From Chryseobacterium defluvii (GTDB lineage Bacteria > Bacteroidota > Bacteroidia > Flavobacteriales > Weeksellaceae): 64,000 nucleotides of DNA. The notes under the pieces were generated by a model. It searched no databases and had not been told where the DNA came from. It saw nothing but the letters and a program-made list of their open reading frames with translations. Location: positions 434,001 through 498,000 of the forward strand of contig NZ_JACHLE010000002.1 in NCBI RefSeq assembly GCF_014204415.1. The letters run 5' to 3'. The position numbers and the translations under genes were made by a program. Within the stretch, counting starts at the first letter, position 1. Every line of letters starts with the position of its first letter. Shown in pieces: positions 25,360-34,776 of the stretch.

Positions 25360-25397
25360 TTTGAATATCGTTTTTGAACTCCTAAAATTATATTCTT

Positions 25398-25405
25398 CAA
25401 AAATA
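25398..25405 (-). promoter_or_regulatory. Minus-7 box TATTTTTG for the thioesterase
   Basis: An exact TAnnTTTG match on the minus strand lies 38 nt before the ATG at 25359. It lies inside the longer open frame, which argues against the start at 25410. No clear minus-33 TTG is seen. Confidence 0.4.
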
Positions 25406-25432
25406 CTCAAATAAGATGGTTTATAAAAATTG

Positions 25433-25440
25433 TACTTTTG
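25433..25440 (+). promoter_or_regulatory. Minus-7 box TACTTTTG for the BaiN-type flavoprotein
   Basis: An exact TAnnTTTG match lies 33 nt before the ATG at 25474. No clear minus-33 TTG is seen. Confidence 0.45.
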
Positions 25441-25473
25441 GAAAAATAATCTTCAGCATAGGATTAAACGTAC

Positions 25474-26676
25474 ATGAAACAAATTATCATTATCGGAGGC
25501 GGTGCAGCAGGTTTTTTCTGCGCATCGAATCTTGACGAAGCCCGATATACAATTACCATACTCGAACAAAATTCAGACGTGCTCCAGAAAGTGAAGGTAT
25601 CGGGAGGAGGCCGTTGTAATGTGACCCATGCCTGTTTTGACCCAAGAGAGCTGGTGCAGTTTTATCCCCGGGGAAACAAAGAATTACTAAGCGTTTTCAG
25701 CAGATTTCAGCCCGGAGATACCATGGAATGGTTCGACCAACGAAAAGTTTCGTTGAAAATAGAAAAAGACAACCGAATATTCCCCGAAAGCAATTCTTCA
25801 CAGACCATTATTGATACTTTCCTGAATGAGGTACAGAAAAAAAATGTTGAAATAAAGACAAAATGTTCTGTAAAGGAAATTGAGAAACTGGAAGATCAAT
25901 ACCTGATCAGGACCAGTTCCGGAGATTTTTTAGCAGATTATATCATTTATACGACCGGAAGCTCGCCAAAATCCCTGAAGATGATTGAAAACCTGGGACA
26001 TACTATTGTTGAACCAGTCCCTTCCCTTTTTACCTTCAACATTAAGGATGAACTGATGAATGATCTTGCGGGCACAAGTTTTGAGAATGCCGAAATATCC
26101 ATTCCATCATTAAAGACGGAAGAAAGCGGGCCTCTGCTGATCACTCATTGGGGGCTTTCCGGTCCTGCCGTTCTGAAGATATCTGCCTGGGAAGCAATAA
26201 GCCTCGCCAGGCTTAAATATCATTTTGAGATCGAAGTCAATTTTATTTCAACGGATTTTCAGGATGCAGAAGAAATATTCCAGCGTTTTAAACAGAATTA
26301 TCCTAAAAAAACGATCGGACAATCCAAAATCTTTGATATCACCAATAGATTCTGGCAAAGAATATTACAAATATCAAAAATAGACCTCAACAAGCAGATT
26401 GCTAATATTTCCGGAAAAGAAATGCAGCTTATTTTGGAAAATTTGTGCCGAAAAAAACTGCCGGTAAAGGGAAAGTCAACTTTTAAAGAAGAGTTTGTAA
26501 CAGCCGGAGGTGTAGACCTAAAAGAAATAAATTTTAAAAATATGTCTTCCAAAATACTCCCCAATTTTTATATTGCCGGTGAAGTTCTGAATATTGACGC
26601 TGTTACGGGCGGTTTTAATTTTCAGGCATGCTGGAGTGAGGCCTGGCAGATCGCACAGCATCTGAATACCATTTAA
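25474..26676 (+). CDS. NAD(P)/FAD-dependent oxidoreductase, BaiN/HI0933 family
   Basis: The 400-residue flavoprotein has the Rossmann FAD loop IIIGGGAAGFFCASNL at the N-terminus, the family block KVSGGGRCNVTHACFDP (residues about 42-58), THWGLSGPAVLKISAWEA in the middle, and AGEVLNIDAVTGGFNFQACW near the end. These match the HI0933/BaiN flavoprotein family, one member of which reduces bile-acid intermediates in gut clostridia. In this organism the substrate is unknown. It is divergent from the thioesterase gene. Confidence 0.9.
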   Translation: MKQIIIIGGGAAGFFCASNLDEARYTITILEQNSDVLQKVKVSGGGRCNVTHACFDPRELVQFYPRGNKELLSVFSRFQPGDTMEWFDQRKVSLKIEKDNRIFPESNSSQTIIDTFLNEVQKKNVEIKTKCSVKEIEKLEDQYLIRTSSGDFLADYIIYTTGSSPKSLKMIENLGHTIVEPVPSLFTFNIKDELMNDLAGTSFENAEISIPSLKTEESGPLLITHWGLSGPAVLKISAWEAISLARLKYHFEIEVNFISTDFQDAEEIFQRFKQNYPKKTIGQSKIFDITNRFWQRILQISKIDLNKQIANISGKEMQLILENLCRKKLPVKGKSTFKEEFVTAGGVDLKEINFKNMSSKILPNFYIAGEVLNIDAVTGGFNFQACWSEAWQIAQHLNTI

Positions 26677-26686
26677 AAATCAATTT

Positions 26687-26694
26687 TATATTTG
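26687..26694 (+). promoter_or_regulatory. Minus-7 box TATATTTG for the hydrolase operon
   Basis: An exact TAnnTTTG match lies 19 nt before the ATG at 26714. No clear minus-33 TTG is present. Confidence 0.5.
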
Positions 26695-26713
26695 TACTAT
26701 AAAAAACAATTGC

Positions 26714-28015
26714 ATGAAAAAAAACCTGTCCCTTTTCCTCCTGCTGTTCCACATGCTGATCTTTGCTCAGAATAAGACCTTAATATCCAACTGGACTTCA
26801 TATGTGCAATCCGTAAATGTAGAGGACAAACAAAACCAGAATTTCCGTGTCACAGCAAAAATGAGGAAAGACAATAATAACAACGGCTCCAACTGCGGGA
26901 TCTGGTGCCGGGTTGATAAGACCGATGGAAAAAACGGTTTTTTCGAGAACCAGTACTATACGGTACAAGCCACTAATGAGTGGAAAATCTATGAAATAAA
27001 AGGAGTTATAGACCCAACGGGTAAGCTCTTGAATATAGGTGCGTTTGCTCAGGATAACGGTGATTTTTATTTTGATGATTTCAAGTTGGAACTCTTTAAT
27101 GGAAAATCAAAAAAATGGATCGAAGTTCCGTTAAAAAATAGTGGTTTTGAAGAAAATTTAAATTCCGATAACAACTGGTATGAAGGTATCTATTCCGGAG
27201 AAACGGCCCATATAAAGCATTTTAATATTGAATCTTCTGCTTATCAACCTGCAAGTGGAAAGAAATCCCTGCTGATCAGGGGAAGAAATATCATCGGCAC
27301 CATGCCCGAAGGAAAATTTGCAGATGTTAACGGTGTAAAGCTTTATTATGAGATATACGGCGAAGGAGAGCCTTTGCTCATGCTGCACGGAAACGGACAG
27401 TCAATCAGTGCATTTATCAATCAGGTTGAGGATTTTTCCAGGAAATATAAAGTTATTCTTGTTGACTGCAGAGGGCGGGGGAAATCTGCTTATGACAAGA
27501 ATAAAGAGCTTACTTTTGATCTCCAGACTGAAGACCTGAAACAGTTTCTGGATAAACTTGGTATAAAAAAGACAAAGATCCTGGGCTGGAGCGATGGAGG
27601 AATCCTTGCCATATCCTTAGCTTTGAAATATCCTGAACTGACCGATAAAATTGCATGCTCGGGAGCCAATATCTTTCCGGAAGGTATAAAGGACGACGAA
27701 TTGAAATCATTAAAAGAATATAAGGCTTCGCTTGTATCTTCTAATAGGAATCATCAGAATGATCTGTTGATCGATCTGCTTGATTTAGACATCAAATATC
27801 CTAACTGGAAATTTGAAGATTTAAAAAACATCCAATGTCCTTCCCTGATCATCGCCGGAGACAAGGATATGATAAAAACAGAGCATACCGTGAAAATAGC
27901 GGAATTTATCCCTAAAGGGCAGCTGGCTGTTATTCCCAAGTCCAGCCATTTTGTTCCTGAAGAAAAGCCCACGATTTTCAATCAGCTTGTTCTGGATTTT
28001 TTTGAAGATAAATAA
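26714..28015 (+). CDS. Secreted alpha/beta hydrolase with N-terminal carbohydrate-binding-like domain
   Basis: The 433-residue protein has a signal peptide (KKNLSLFLLLFHMLIFAQ). Residues about 20-190 form a beta-sandwich-like domain with EFY/YYFDDFKLE-type motifs seen in carbohydrate-binding modules. Residues 200-433 are an alpha/beta hydrolase: MLHGNGQSISAF (oxyanion loop), KILGWSDGGILAI with nucleophile Ser about 293, AGDKDMI with Asp about 385, and KSSHFVPEEKP with His about 412. It would hydrolyse an ester or amide outside the cytoplasm. The downstream DUF2306 gene starts one base after the stop. The substrate is unknown. Confidence 0.88.
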   Translation: MKKNLSLFLLLFHMLIFAQNKTLISNWTSYVQSVNVEDKQNQNFRVTAKMRKDNNNNGSNCGIWCRVDKTDGKNGFFENQYYTVQATNEWKIYEIKGVIDPTGKLLNIGAFAQDNGDFYFDDFKLELFNGKSKKWIEVPLKNSGFEENLNSDNNWYEGIYSGETAHIKHFNIESSAYQPASGKKSLLIRGRNIIGTMPEGKFADVNGVKLYYEIYGEGEPLLMLHGNGQSISAFINQVEDFSRKYKVILVDCRGRGKSAYDKNKELTFDLQTEDLKQFLDKLGIKKTKILGWSDGGILAISLALKYPELTDKIACSGANIFPEGIKDDELKSLKEYKASLVSSNRNHQNDLLIDLLDLDIKYPNWKFEDLKNIQCPSLIIAGDKDMIKTEHTVKIAEFIPKGQLAVIPKSSHFVPEEKPTIFNQLVLDFFEDK

Positions 28016-28016
28016 A

Positions 28017-28655
28017 ATGCTTTTAGCCAGAAAAAATATTTCAGTTCTTTTAAAAATCCTTTTAGTGATCGGATTTGTATATTTCTTTTGGCTGATGCTG
28101 AGGATCACCCTGGAATATATTCCCTTGAAAACAGATGTGAGCTTTCTGATGATCAAGCAGACGGAAGTTCATGAGAGGCCGGAATATCTTACCTTTTTCT
28201 ATACCCATGTGTACACAAGCATTTTTGTATTACTTTCCGGATTCCTGGCCATCACCAGAAAAGATTTTGGCATCAAGAACTTTCACCGGTTTTCGGGAAT
28301 GGTCTATATTATTATTCTGTTGATCTTTTCTGCTCCTTCGGGGATTTATATGGGGGTATTTGCCAACGGAGGCTTTTACTCAAAGATTTCTTTTGTCCTA
28401 TTGGGCAGCCTGTGGTGGTTTACAACCTTCAAAGCCTATCAGATGGCCCGGCAGAAAAAATTCAGGCAGCACAGGCAATGGATGTGGCGAAGCTTTGCAT
28501 TAACATTATCTGCCGTTACCCTAAGAATGTGGAAAGTTATTATTGTATATTTATTCCACTCAAATCCTATGGATGTCTACCAGATCATCGCATGGCTGGG
28601 GTGGGTCCCCAATATCCTTTTAATTGAATATTTAATAGCAAAAAAACATATATGA
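28017..28655 (+). CDS. DUF2306-family membrane protein
   Basis: I chose ATG at 28017 (MLLARKNISVLLKILLVIGF), one base after the upstream stop, giving 212 residues. About five hydrophobic helices are visible, including SIFVLLSGFLAIT, FSGMVYIIILLIFSAPSGIY and KISFVLLGSLWWFTT. Histidines in the loops (FHRFSG, HRQWMWRSF) are typical of DUF2306 proteins, whose role is unknown. The stop overlaps the start of the YARHG lipoprotein by 4 bp, so the three genes form one operon. Confidence 0.75.
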   Translation: MLLARKNISVLLKILLVIGFVYFFWLMLRITLEYIPLKTDVSFLMIKQTEVHERPEYLTFFYTHVYTSIFVLLSGFLAITRKDFGIKNFHRFSGMVYIIILLIFSAPSGIYMGVFANGGFYSKISFVLLGSLWWFTTFKAYQMARQKKFRQHRQWMWRSFALTLSAVTLRMWKVIIVYLFHSNPMDVYQIIAWLGWVPNILLIEYLIAKKHI

Positions 28656-29572
28656 AAACTTTAAAACTGACATTGATCCCGCTTCTTGCCGCTACTCTGG
28701 TAAGCTGTAAAAAAGAAGCAAAAACCAATGAATCACCAAAAGACTCCCTTACCGTGAAAAAAGACTCCTTGATAGTTCCTGAAGTGTATAAGGAATACTA
28801 TGGGGTTTATACCGGAGATTTCGCAGGCATGGAAAAAATAATCGATGAGGCTGACGGCTCCGAATATGAGAACAGCATCATGAAAAGAATTTCCATAAAG
28901 ATCAACAGAATCACCAGTGACAGTGTGTACGGACAAAGCATTGTTAACGGCAATCAGCGCCCATTCCGGGGTATTTTCAATGAAAGCTCCAAGTCTTTTG
29001 TATTGGATGAGCCGGGTGATGATAATACCGACGGCAGGTTTGAAATAAAACTCAGTGGAGACAGCTTAGCCGGAAAATGGACGGCATTCAATAAAGCAGC
29101 CGTGAAAGCCCCGGTGAAGACTTTAAAATTAACCAAAAAAGAATTCGTTTATAATCCGAACTTCATGCTGGATGAAAATTCTGATCTGGTAGACTGGTCT
29201 AATCCCAAAGATTTTGTTCAGAAATATACCGATGAAGAAACCGGTAAAACGGAAAGCTATACCACTTCCATGAACAGGATCGCTTCTGATGCCATCTTCA
29301 AACTGAATGCATCTAAACAGAAACTGACAGAAAAGGATCTTAAGAATTTAAGGAAACTTGACCTTGAGATCATTAAAAATGCCGTATTCGCCAGGCACGG
29401 ATATTCTTTCAAAAAAGAAACCTACCGGTATTTCTTTGAACAGACCGACTGGTATATCCCCGTATCCAATAATGTAGATCAGGAGCTTTCTCCTATGGAA
29501 AAAGAGAATGTGGCTTTACTGAACCGATTTATCAAATATGCTGAAGATAAATACGACAGTTTCGGAAGGTAA
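28652..29572 (+). CDS. YARHG-domain lipoprotein
   Basis: The 306-residue protein starts MKTLKLTLIPLLAATLVSCK, with the lipobox LVSC and Cys at residue 19. The C-terminal domain has LDLEIIKNAVFARHGYSFK (about residues 242-260), the YARHG motif, followed by YRYFFEQTDWYIP. YARHG domains are extracellular and of unknown function. The middle part carries a beta-rich domain with SDSVYGQSIVNGNQRPF. The ATG overlaps the DUF2306 stop. Confidence 0.88.
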   Translation: MKTLKLTLIPLLAATLVSCKKEAKTNESPKDSLTVKKDSLIVPEVYKEYYGVYTGDFAGMEKIIDEADGSEYENSIMKRISIKINRITSDSVYGQSIVNGNQRPFRGIFNESSKSFVLDEPGDDNTDGRFEIKLSGDSLAGKWTAFNKAAVKAPVKTLKLTKKEFVYNPNFMLDENSDLVDWSNPKDFVQKYTDEETGKTESYTTSMNRIASDAIFKLNASKQKLTEKDLKNLRKLDLEIIKNAVFARHGYSFKKETYRYFFEQTDWYIPVSNNVDQELSPMEKENVALLNRFIKYAEDKYDSFGR

Positions 29573-29574
29573 GC

Positions 29575-29973
29575 CTAAAAACTCACATTCTCCGTACGCT
29601 CAGAGCTCTTGATTTTCACAAAAAGATAAAGCAGGAAGCATCCGGCAGCATAACACAAAATATCGATCCAGGAAAAAGAATTTCCGATCACAATATACAT
29701 CAGGCTTCCCTCACGGAAGCCTAGTTTTTCTGCAATATTAAAATACTGAGCGAATTCGACAAGACAGGAAAAAGCCAGTATCCCCAAGATGAGTTTCTGA
29801 TCATTCATTTTAGCGAAACTCCTGATAAAAGTATAAATAAGGATGACCACAATTACATCTCCCAGGTAAGCCCTTACAAAGAAGAAATCCTTCAGCTTTG
29901 TAGCAATTAAAACTTCTGTAAGAAAAATGAATATCGTTAAAAGGAAATATTTAAGGTTGAATTTTAATTTCAT
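29575..29973 (-). CDS. DUF2809-like membrane protein
   Basis: I chose ATG at 29973 (MKLKFNLKYFLLTIFIFLTE), giving 132 residues. Four hydrophobic helices are visible, including YLGDVIVVILIYTFIRSFA and FSWIDILCYAAGCFLLYLFV, with FREGSLMYIVIGN in between. The pattern matches DUF2809 proteins from memory. It converges with the YARHG gene, leaving only 2 nt between the stops. The function is unknown. Confidence 0.75.
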   Translation of the reverse strand: MKLKFNLKYFLLTIFIFLTEVLIATKLKDFFFVRAYLGDVIVVILIYTFIRSFAKMNDQKLILGILAFSCLVEFAQYFNIAEKLGFREGSLMYIVIGNSFSWIDILCYAAGCFLLYLFVKIKSSERTENVSF

Positions 29974-30091
29974 CGTTTTATTTTTTGGCTGAAGCCTTTT
30001 AGTGCCTTTATTCAGCGGGCTAATGTCCGCCCCTGATGAATGATCCATAAAAAATCGGTATTCTTTGAACACCGATTTTTTTACAAATATA

Positions 30092-30748
30092 TTATTTCTT
30101 TACTTTAACCGTACATCCGATTGCTACTGTCTTCGGAGTTTTTATGGCCTCTCCTCTGAGCAGCGCATTCACCGCATCCTGAACATAGTATTCTGAGACA
30201 TCGTTTGGGTTTTCATAATTGTTGTCTATGGCACCAATGTATTTTACAATATTTTTACCGCCTTCCTTCTGTAAAAGAAATACATGCGGGGTCTTGGTGG
30301 CTCCGTATTGAGGATAAACCTTTTGCCCCTCATCCATTAAATAAGGAAAAGTAAAACCTTTCTCCTTTGCCCTTTCGATCATTTTCTGGTAGCTGTCTTC
30401 CGGCTGAACAGCAGGATCATTCGGGTTGATCGCAATTACAGGATAGCCCAGGCTTTTGTATTTTTTATCCAGCTCTATGATCCTGTCTTCATATTTTTTC
30501 GCGTATGGGCAATGGTTGCAGGTAAAGACCACGATAAAGCCTTTGGCCTGTTTATAATCATTCAGGGAAACCATTTTCCCGTCAACGTTCTTTAGCTTGA
30601 AGTCTGCTGCTTCATCTCCTATTTCATAGCCTTTCGGTAAAGAAGCAGACTGTTTTTCTGCCTCATTTTTGTCAGGATTTATTGTGGTAAAGCTTAAAAG
30701 TCCGAGGCCCACTATAAAAGCGGCCATTAAAATTTTCAGGTTTTTCAT
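30092..30748 (-). CDS. Redoxin-family protein (AhpC/TSA-like)
   Basis: The 218-residue protein has an N-terminal signal (ILMAAFIVGLGLLSFTT) and a thioredoxin fold with VVFTCNHCPYAKKYEDRI, which holds the CxxC pair. It continues PDEGQ-type strands and ends NALLRGEAIKTPKTVAIGCT. These are membrane- or periplasm-directed thiol-redox proteins. It is 10 nt after the TlpA-like gene, so both form one operon for envelope redox work. Substrate proteins are unknown. Confidence 0.85.
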   Translation of the reverse strand: MKNLKILMAAFIVGLGLLSFTTINPDKNEAEKQSASLPKGYEIGDEAADFKLKNVDGKMVSLNDYKQAKGFIVVFTCNHCPYAKKYEDRIIELDKKYKSLGYPVIAINPNDPAVQPEDSYQKMIERAKEKGFTFPYLMDEGQKVYPQYGATKTPHVFLLQKEGGKNIVKYIGAIDNNYENPNDVSEYYVQDAVNALLRGEAIKTPKTVAIGCTVKVKK

Positions 30749-30758
30749 AATATTTCGT

Positions 30759-31247
30759 TTAAAGTAAGTTTTTAATTATAACATTTTCCAGTTCTTCTTT
30801 GCTCATTTCTCCGTCATTGAAATGTATTTTTTCTCCGTTTTTATAAAACAGGGTTACCGGGATATTTCCGTCCCAGTCTTTTTCAAACCTTGGTATCCAG
30901 GTATTCATTCTTTTAATATCGTCCAGTAAGATCACTTCTGCGGTAAGGTTCTTATTTTTGATGAACTTCATTACCCGTTCCTTATCCACCAGCCTGTCCA
31001 GAGAAACGAGAAGCATTTTAAACTTCGGGTTATCTGCATGTTTGTTATTAACCTCCATAAAATGAGGAAGCTCTTTCACACAGGGAGCACAGGTCGTAGA
31101 CCAGAAGTTGACAACCAGGAGCTTATCTCCTTCCTGCTGAATTCGTTTCTCCAGCTCTTCATACTTCACGGAAGGAACTATTGACTGTTGAGCATTGAAA
31201 ACAGCAAAACATGCAATCATGAATAGTAAGGTGAGTAAATTTTTCAT
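30759..31247 (-). CDS. TlpA-like thioredoxin
   Basis: I chose ATG at 31247 (MKNLLTLLFMIACFAVFNAQ), which places a normal signal peptide at the start, giving 162 residues. The thioredoxin motif is VNFWSTTCAPCVKELPHFME (Cys-Ala-Pro-Cys at about 57-60), as in TlpA/ResA proteins. It should act as a periplasmic disulfide reductase. The next gene encodes another redoxin, so the pair is likely co-transcribed. Confidence 0.88.
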   Translation of the reverse strand: MKNLLTLLFMIACFAVFNAQQSIVPSVKYEELEKRIQQEGDKLLVVNFWSTTCAPCVKELPHFMEVNNKHADNPKFKMLLVSLDRLVDKERVMKFIKNKNLTAEVILLDDIKRMNTWIPRFEKDWDGNIPVTLFYKNGEKIHFNDGEMSKEELENVIIKNLL

Positions 31248-31368
31248 ACTCAAAATTAATAAATTATTATTATTCAATATCTAATAAAAAGATAAGTATT
31301 TGGCGTTCTTTTTGTTGGTTATAATCTAAGGCAGCATAATCTCTTTTTTTTAGATAAAATCCATAGCT

Positions 31369-31815
31369 ATGAAAAAGGTAATCTTCTTTTTAGGAATGCT
31401 TTTCTGCATCATAATATCCGGTCAGATAACCGATATAAAAAGCACGGCCCCCGCAACGATATCTGCTGTTCCCCACTATGAAGACTTAAAAACAAAAATC
31501 AATCTGGAAGGTGCCGTGACCAAAGCAGACAAGGCCCCGGAATTTCCCGGCGGTATGACTGCTTTTTACCGGGAATTCCGGTACAATATGGATATCATTT
31601 CTGCTAAATACAATAAAATTGATATCCGGGTATACTTCATTGTGGAGAAAAACGGCTACGTAAGGGACGTCACTGCAATCGGGGAAAACAAAAAGCATCT
31701 GCAGGCTGCAGAAACGGCTATAAGAAGAATGTTTGTCCGATGGAAACCGGCAACCATCAATAATGAGCCCGTTCGTTTTCTCTATACTTTTCCTTTATCT
31801 TTGAAAAAATATTAA
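31369..31815 (+). CDS. Secreted TonB-C-terminal-domain protein
   Basis: The 148-residue protein starts with a signal peptide (MKKVIFFLGMLFCIIISGQI). The C-terminal part has KAPEFPGGMTAFYREFRYNM and then YFIVEKNGYVRDVTAIGE, AAETAIRRMFVRWKPATI and a final FPLSLKKY. This is the short TonB-C-like domain common in Bacteroidota, separate from the energised TonB. It may bind receptor peptides or act elsewhere in the periplasm. It has no operon partner. Confidence 0.85.
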   Translation: MKKVIFFLGMLFCIIISGQITDIKSTAPATISAVPHYEDLKTKINLEGAVTKADKAPEFPGGMTAFYREFRYNMDIISAKYNKIDIRVYFIVEKNGYVRDVTAIGENKKHLQAAETAIRRMFVRWKPATINNEPVRFLYTFPLSLKKY

Positions 31816-31854
31816 CCGATTAAAATTTGATCTTGTTAAAAATATTCTATTGTA

Positions 31855-31925
31855 CAGATGTTTTCAACAGGACATCTGATTAAACTTATAAAAAGATAAA
31901 ACACATAAAACACTTAAGTTTAATC
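31855..31925. repeat. Paired inverted repeats between two convergent genes
   Basis: Two stems are stacked. CAGATGT (31855-31861) pairs with ACATCTG (31872-31878), and GATTAAACTTA (31878-31888) pairs with TAAGTTTAATC (31915-31925). No U-run follows either stem, so termination is possible but not clear. The spot is between the TonB-C gene and the mutS stop. Confidence 0.4.
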
Positions 31926-32086
31926 AAAAAACTGCTTTTGAAGTTTATTTCAGTCTTTTGAAAACTAATATTGAGTAGGCTAAAAATTCTTCTTATATGG
32001 GCTTTTTTATTTCCATAAAACAATAATTTTTAACACTTTAAGTGACGTATAACAATATTAACCTTTTTTCAGTAAAAGTGGCCGGA

Positions 32087-34675
32087 TCACCCCCCGATCA
32101 TCTTTTTAATCGCATTAAGTTTCATCAAAGCTTCAATCGGAGTTAAGGTATTGATATCTATTTTTGTCAATTCCTCACGAATGTTTTCCAAAACAGGATC
32201 ATCCAGCTGGAAGAAAGAGAGCTGCATATTTTCTTCGGTCACTCTTTTGATACTTTCTGATGACCCTCCGCCCTGTGTACGGCTTGCTTCAAGGGTTTTC
32301 AGGATTTCAGAAGCTCTGTTTACTACTTTTGAGGGCATCCCGGCCAGTTTCGCTACATGAATACCAAAGCTGTGCTCACTGCCTCCCGGAATAAGCTTTC
32401 TCAGGAAAATAATATTCCCTTTATTCTCCTGAATGGATACGTGGAAGTTTTTTATCCTTTCAAAATTGACGGTCATCTCGTTCAATTCATGGTAATGGGT
32501 AGCAAATAATGTTTTTGCCTGCGTCGGATGCTGATGAAGGTATTCCGCAATGGCCCAGGCAATAGAAACCCCGTCATAGGTTGAGGTTCCCCGCCCTATC
32601 TCATCCAGCAGGATCAGGCTTCGCCCTGAAATATTATTTAAGATATTCGCGGCTTCATTCATTTCAACCATGAAAGTAGACTCCCCTGCCGAAATATTAT
32701 CCGTAGCTCCTACTCTTGTAAAAATTTTATCTAATATCCCTATCTCAGCATGTTTTGCAGGAACAAAGCTCCCGATCTGCGCTAAAAGGCAGACAATGGC
32801 AGTCTGACGGAGTATTGCCGATTTACCGGCCATGTTCGGTCCCGTAACCATAATGATCTGCTGTGAGTCTTTATCTAAAAAGATATCATTCGGGATGTAT
32901 TTTTCTCCTAAAGGAAGTGCATTTTCAATGATCGGGTGCCTTGCTTCTTTAAGGTCAATGGCATATCCGTCATTTAAAACCGGTTTCGTATAGCTTTCGG
33001 AAACCGCGAGATCAGACAATCCTACTGCTACATCAAGCTGTGCAATGATATTTGAATTTTCCTGGATCTGATCAATATATACCATAGTTTCGGCACAAAC
33101 ATTCCGGTACAGCTCGGTTTCCAGAACACCTATTTTTTCTTCTGCTCCAAGGATCTGGTTTTCATATTCCTTTAATTCTTCGGTGATATACCGTTCTGCG
33201 TTGACAAGGGTCTGCTTTCTGAGCCAGTCTGCAGGAACTTTATCTTTATGGGTATTCCTGACTTCGATAAAATATCCGAATACGTTGTTAAAGTCTATTT
33301 TTAAGCTCGAAATTCCTGTTCTTTCAATTTCTCTCTGGCACATTTCATCCAGGAATCCGCGGCCTTTGCTTTGAAGGTTCCTCAGCCTGTCCAGTTCTTC
33401 GGAAATGCCTTCTCTGATGATATTTCCTTTGGCAATACTTACGGGAAGTTCTTCATTCAGATGGTTTTGTAAAAACCTGATCAGCTCTTCAAGATCATAT
33501 AAAGGATTCAGCCATCCCAAAACATCAGCATGGGGATGAAGCAATGCTTTGATCTGATGAATATTGATCAGACTCTGGCGAAGATAGCCTATCTCCTTAG
33601 GAGAGATCTTTTCAGCAGCAAGCTTTCCCATCAGCCTGTCAAGATCCGAGATAGATCTTAACAATTGGGAAATGTCATACTTCAGGTTATCATTCTCGTT
33701 GAAAAAATCGATCAGGGATAGTCTTCTGCTGATCTCATCCACAGATTTTAAAGGGAGAATAATCCGTCTCCTCAATAACCTTCCTCCCATCGGGGTAGAA
33801 GTCTTATCAATGATATCCAGCAATGATTTTCCCTGAGGGTTTCCGGAATATACAATTTCCAGATTTCTCAATGTAAAATTATCCATCATCAGGAAGTCTT
33901 CCTGCGGAATAACCTGTATCTTTGTGATATGCGAAAGCAGGTTATGATGGGTATCTTCTACCAGATAGGCAAAAATAGCCCCGGCAGCAGTAATGGCCTG
34001 TTGAAAATTCTCTACACCAAATCCTTTTAAGGAATTCGTTTTAAAATGACCGGTGAGTTTCTCATGTGCAAAACTATACTGATAGGCCCAGTCTTCCAGT
34101 TTAAAGGCACTTTTGTTCTTAAGCTGTTCCGGAAGCTGTACACTTCTCTGGTAAATGATCTCGCTGGGATCGAACGTATTGACAATATGTAAAAGCTTAT
34201 CTAAATTTCCTTCACTTACCAAAAATTCTCCCGTAGAAATATCCACCAGAGCTATTCCGTATTTTTCTTTCTCTTTATGAAGGGAAAGCAGGAAATTATT
34301 CTTTTTGGAGTTTAAAACCTGGTCATTGAATGTAACCCCTGGTGTCACAAGCTCTGTCACCCCTCTTTTTACAATTCCTTTGACCATTTTAGGGTCTTCC
34401 AGCTGATCACAGATGGCCACCCTCATACCGGCTCTTACCAGCTTCGGCAAATAAGAATCTATGGAATGATGGGGAAACCCTGCCAGCTCAATATGGCTGT
34501 CGCCGTTATTCCGTTTGGTAAGAACAATCCCGAGGATCTGGGAGGTTTTCACGGCATCCTGCCCGAAGGTTTCATAAAAGTCCCCTACCCTGAATAACAA
34601 AAGCGCATCAGGATATTTCGCCTTGATGGTATTGTACTGCGTCATTAACGGGGTCTCTTTCTTCACCTTTGCCAT
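32087..34675 (-). CDS. mutS: DNA mismatch repair protein MutS
   Basis: The 862-residue protein is full length. The N-terminal mismatch-recognition domain has LLFRVGDFYETFGQDAVKTS, with the Phe-x-Glu pair of FYE. The ATPase part has Walker A TGPNMAGKSAILRQT (near residue 615), the STFMVEMNE signature and Walker B LILLDEIGRGTSTYDG, then ATHYHEL. A C-terminal dimerisation tail ends LMKLNAIKKMIGG. MutS binds mispaired bases and starts repair. No mutL is in the window. Confidence 0.97.
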   Translation of the reverse strand: MAKVKKETPLMTQYNTIKAKYPDALLLFRVGDFYETFGQDAVKTSQILGIVLTKRNNGDSHIELAGFPHHSIDSYLPKLVRAGMRVAICDQLEDPKMVKGIVKRGVTELVTPGVTFNDQVLNSKKNNFLLSLHKEKEKYGIALVDISTGEFLVSEGNLDKLLHIVNTFDPSEIIYQRSVQLPEQLKNKSAFKLEDWAYQYSFAHEKLTGHFKTNSLKGFGVENFQQAITAAGAIFAYLVEDTHHNLLSHITKIQVIPQEDFLMMDNFTLRNLEIVYSGNPQGKSLLDIIDKTSTPMGGRLLRRRIILPLKSVDEISRRLSLIDFFNENDNLKYDISQLLRSISDLDRLMGKLAAEKISPKEIGYLRQSLINIHQIKALLHPHADVLGWLNPLYDLEELIRFLQNHLNEELPVSIAKGNIIREGISEELDRLRNLQSKGRGFLDEMCQREIERTGISSLKIDFNNVFGYFIEVRNTHKDKVPADWLRKQTLVNAERYITEELKEYENQILGAEEKIGVLETELYRNVCAETMVYIDQIQENSNIIAQLDVAVGLSDLAVSESYTKPVLNDGYAIDLKEARHPIIENALPLGEKYIPNDIFLDKDSQQIIMVTGPNMAGKSAILRQTAIVCLLAQIGSFVPAKHAEIGILDKIFTRVGATDNISAGESTFMVEMNEAANILNNISGRSLILLDEIGRGTSTYDGVSIAWAIAEYLHQHPTQAKTLFATHYHELNEMTVNFERIKNFHVSIQENKGNIIFLRKLIPGGSEHSFGIHVAKLAGMPSKVVNRASEILKTLEASRTQGGGSSESIKRVTEENMQLSFFQLDDPVLENIREELTKIDINTLTPIEALMKLNAIKKMIGG

Positions 34676-34776
34676 TGAAATTGTGTCTTAAAATTTAGGA
34701 TGGTAAAAGTAAGAAATAAAATAAGATGATTAACACCCTTTAAAGTGAATTCGATGTCTTACCCTTAAAAAATATA

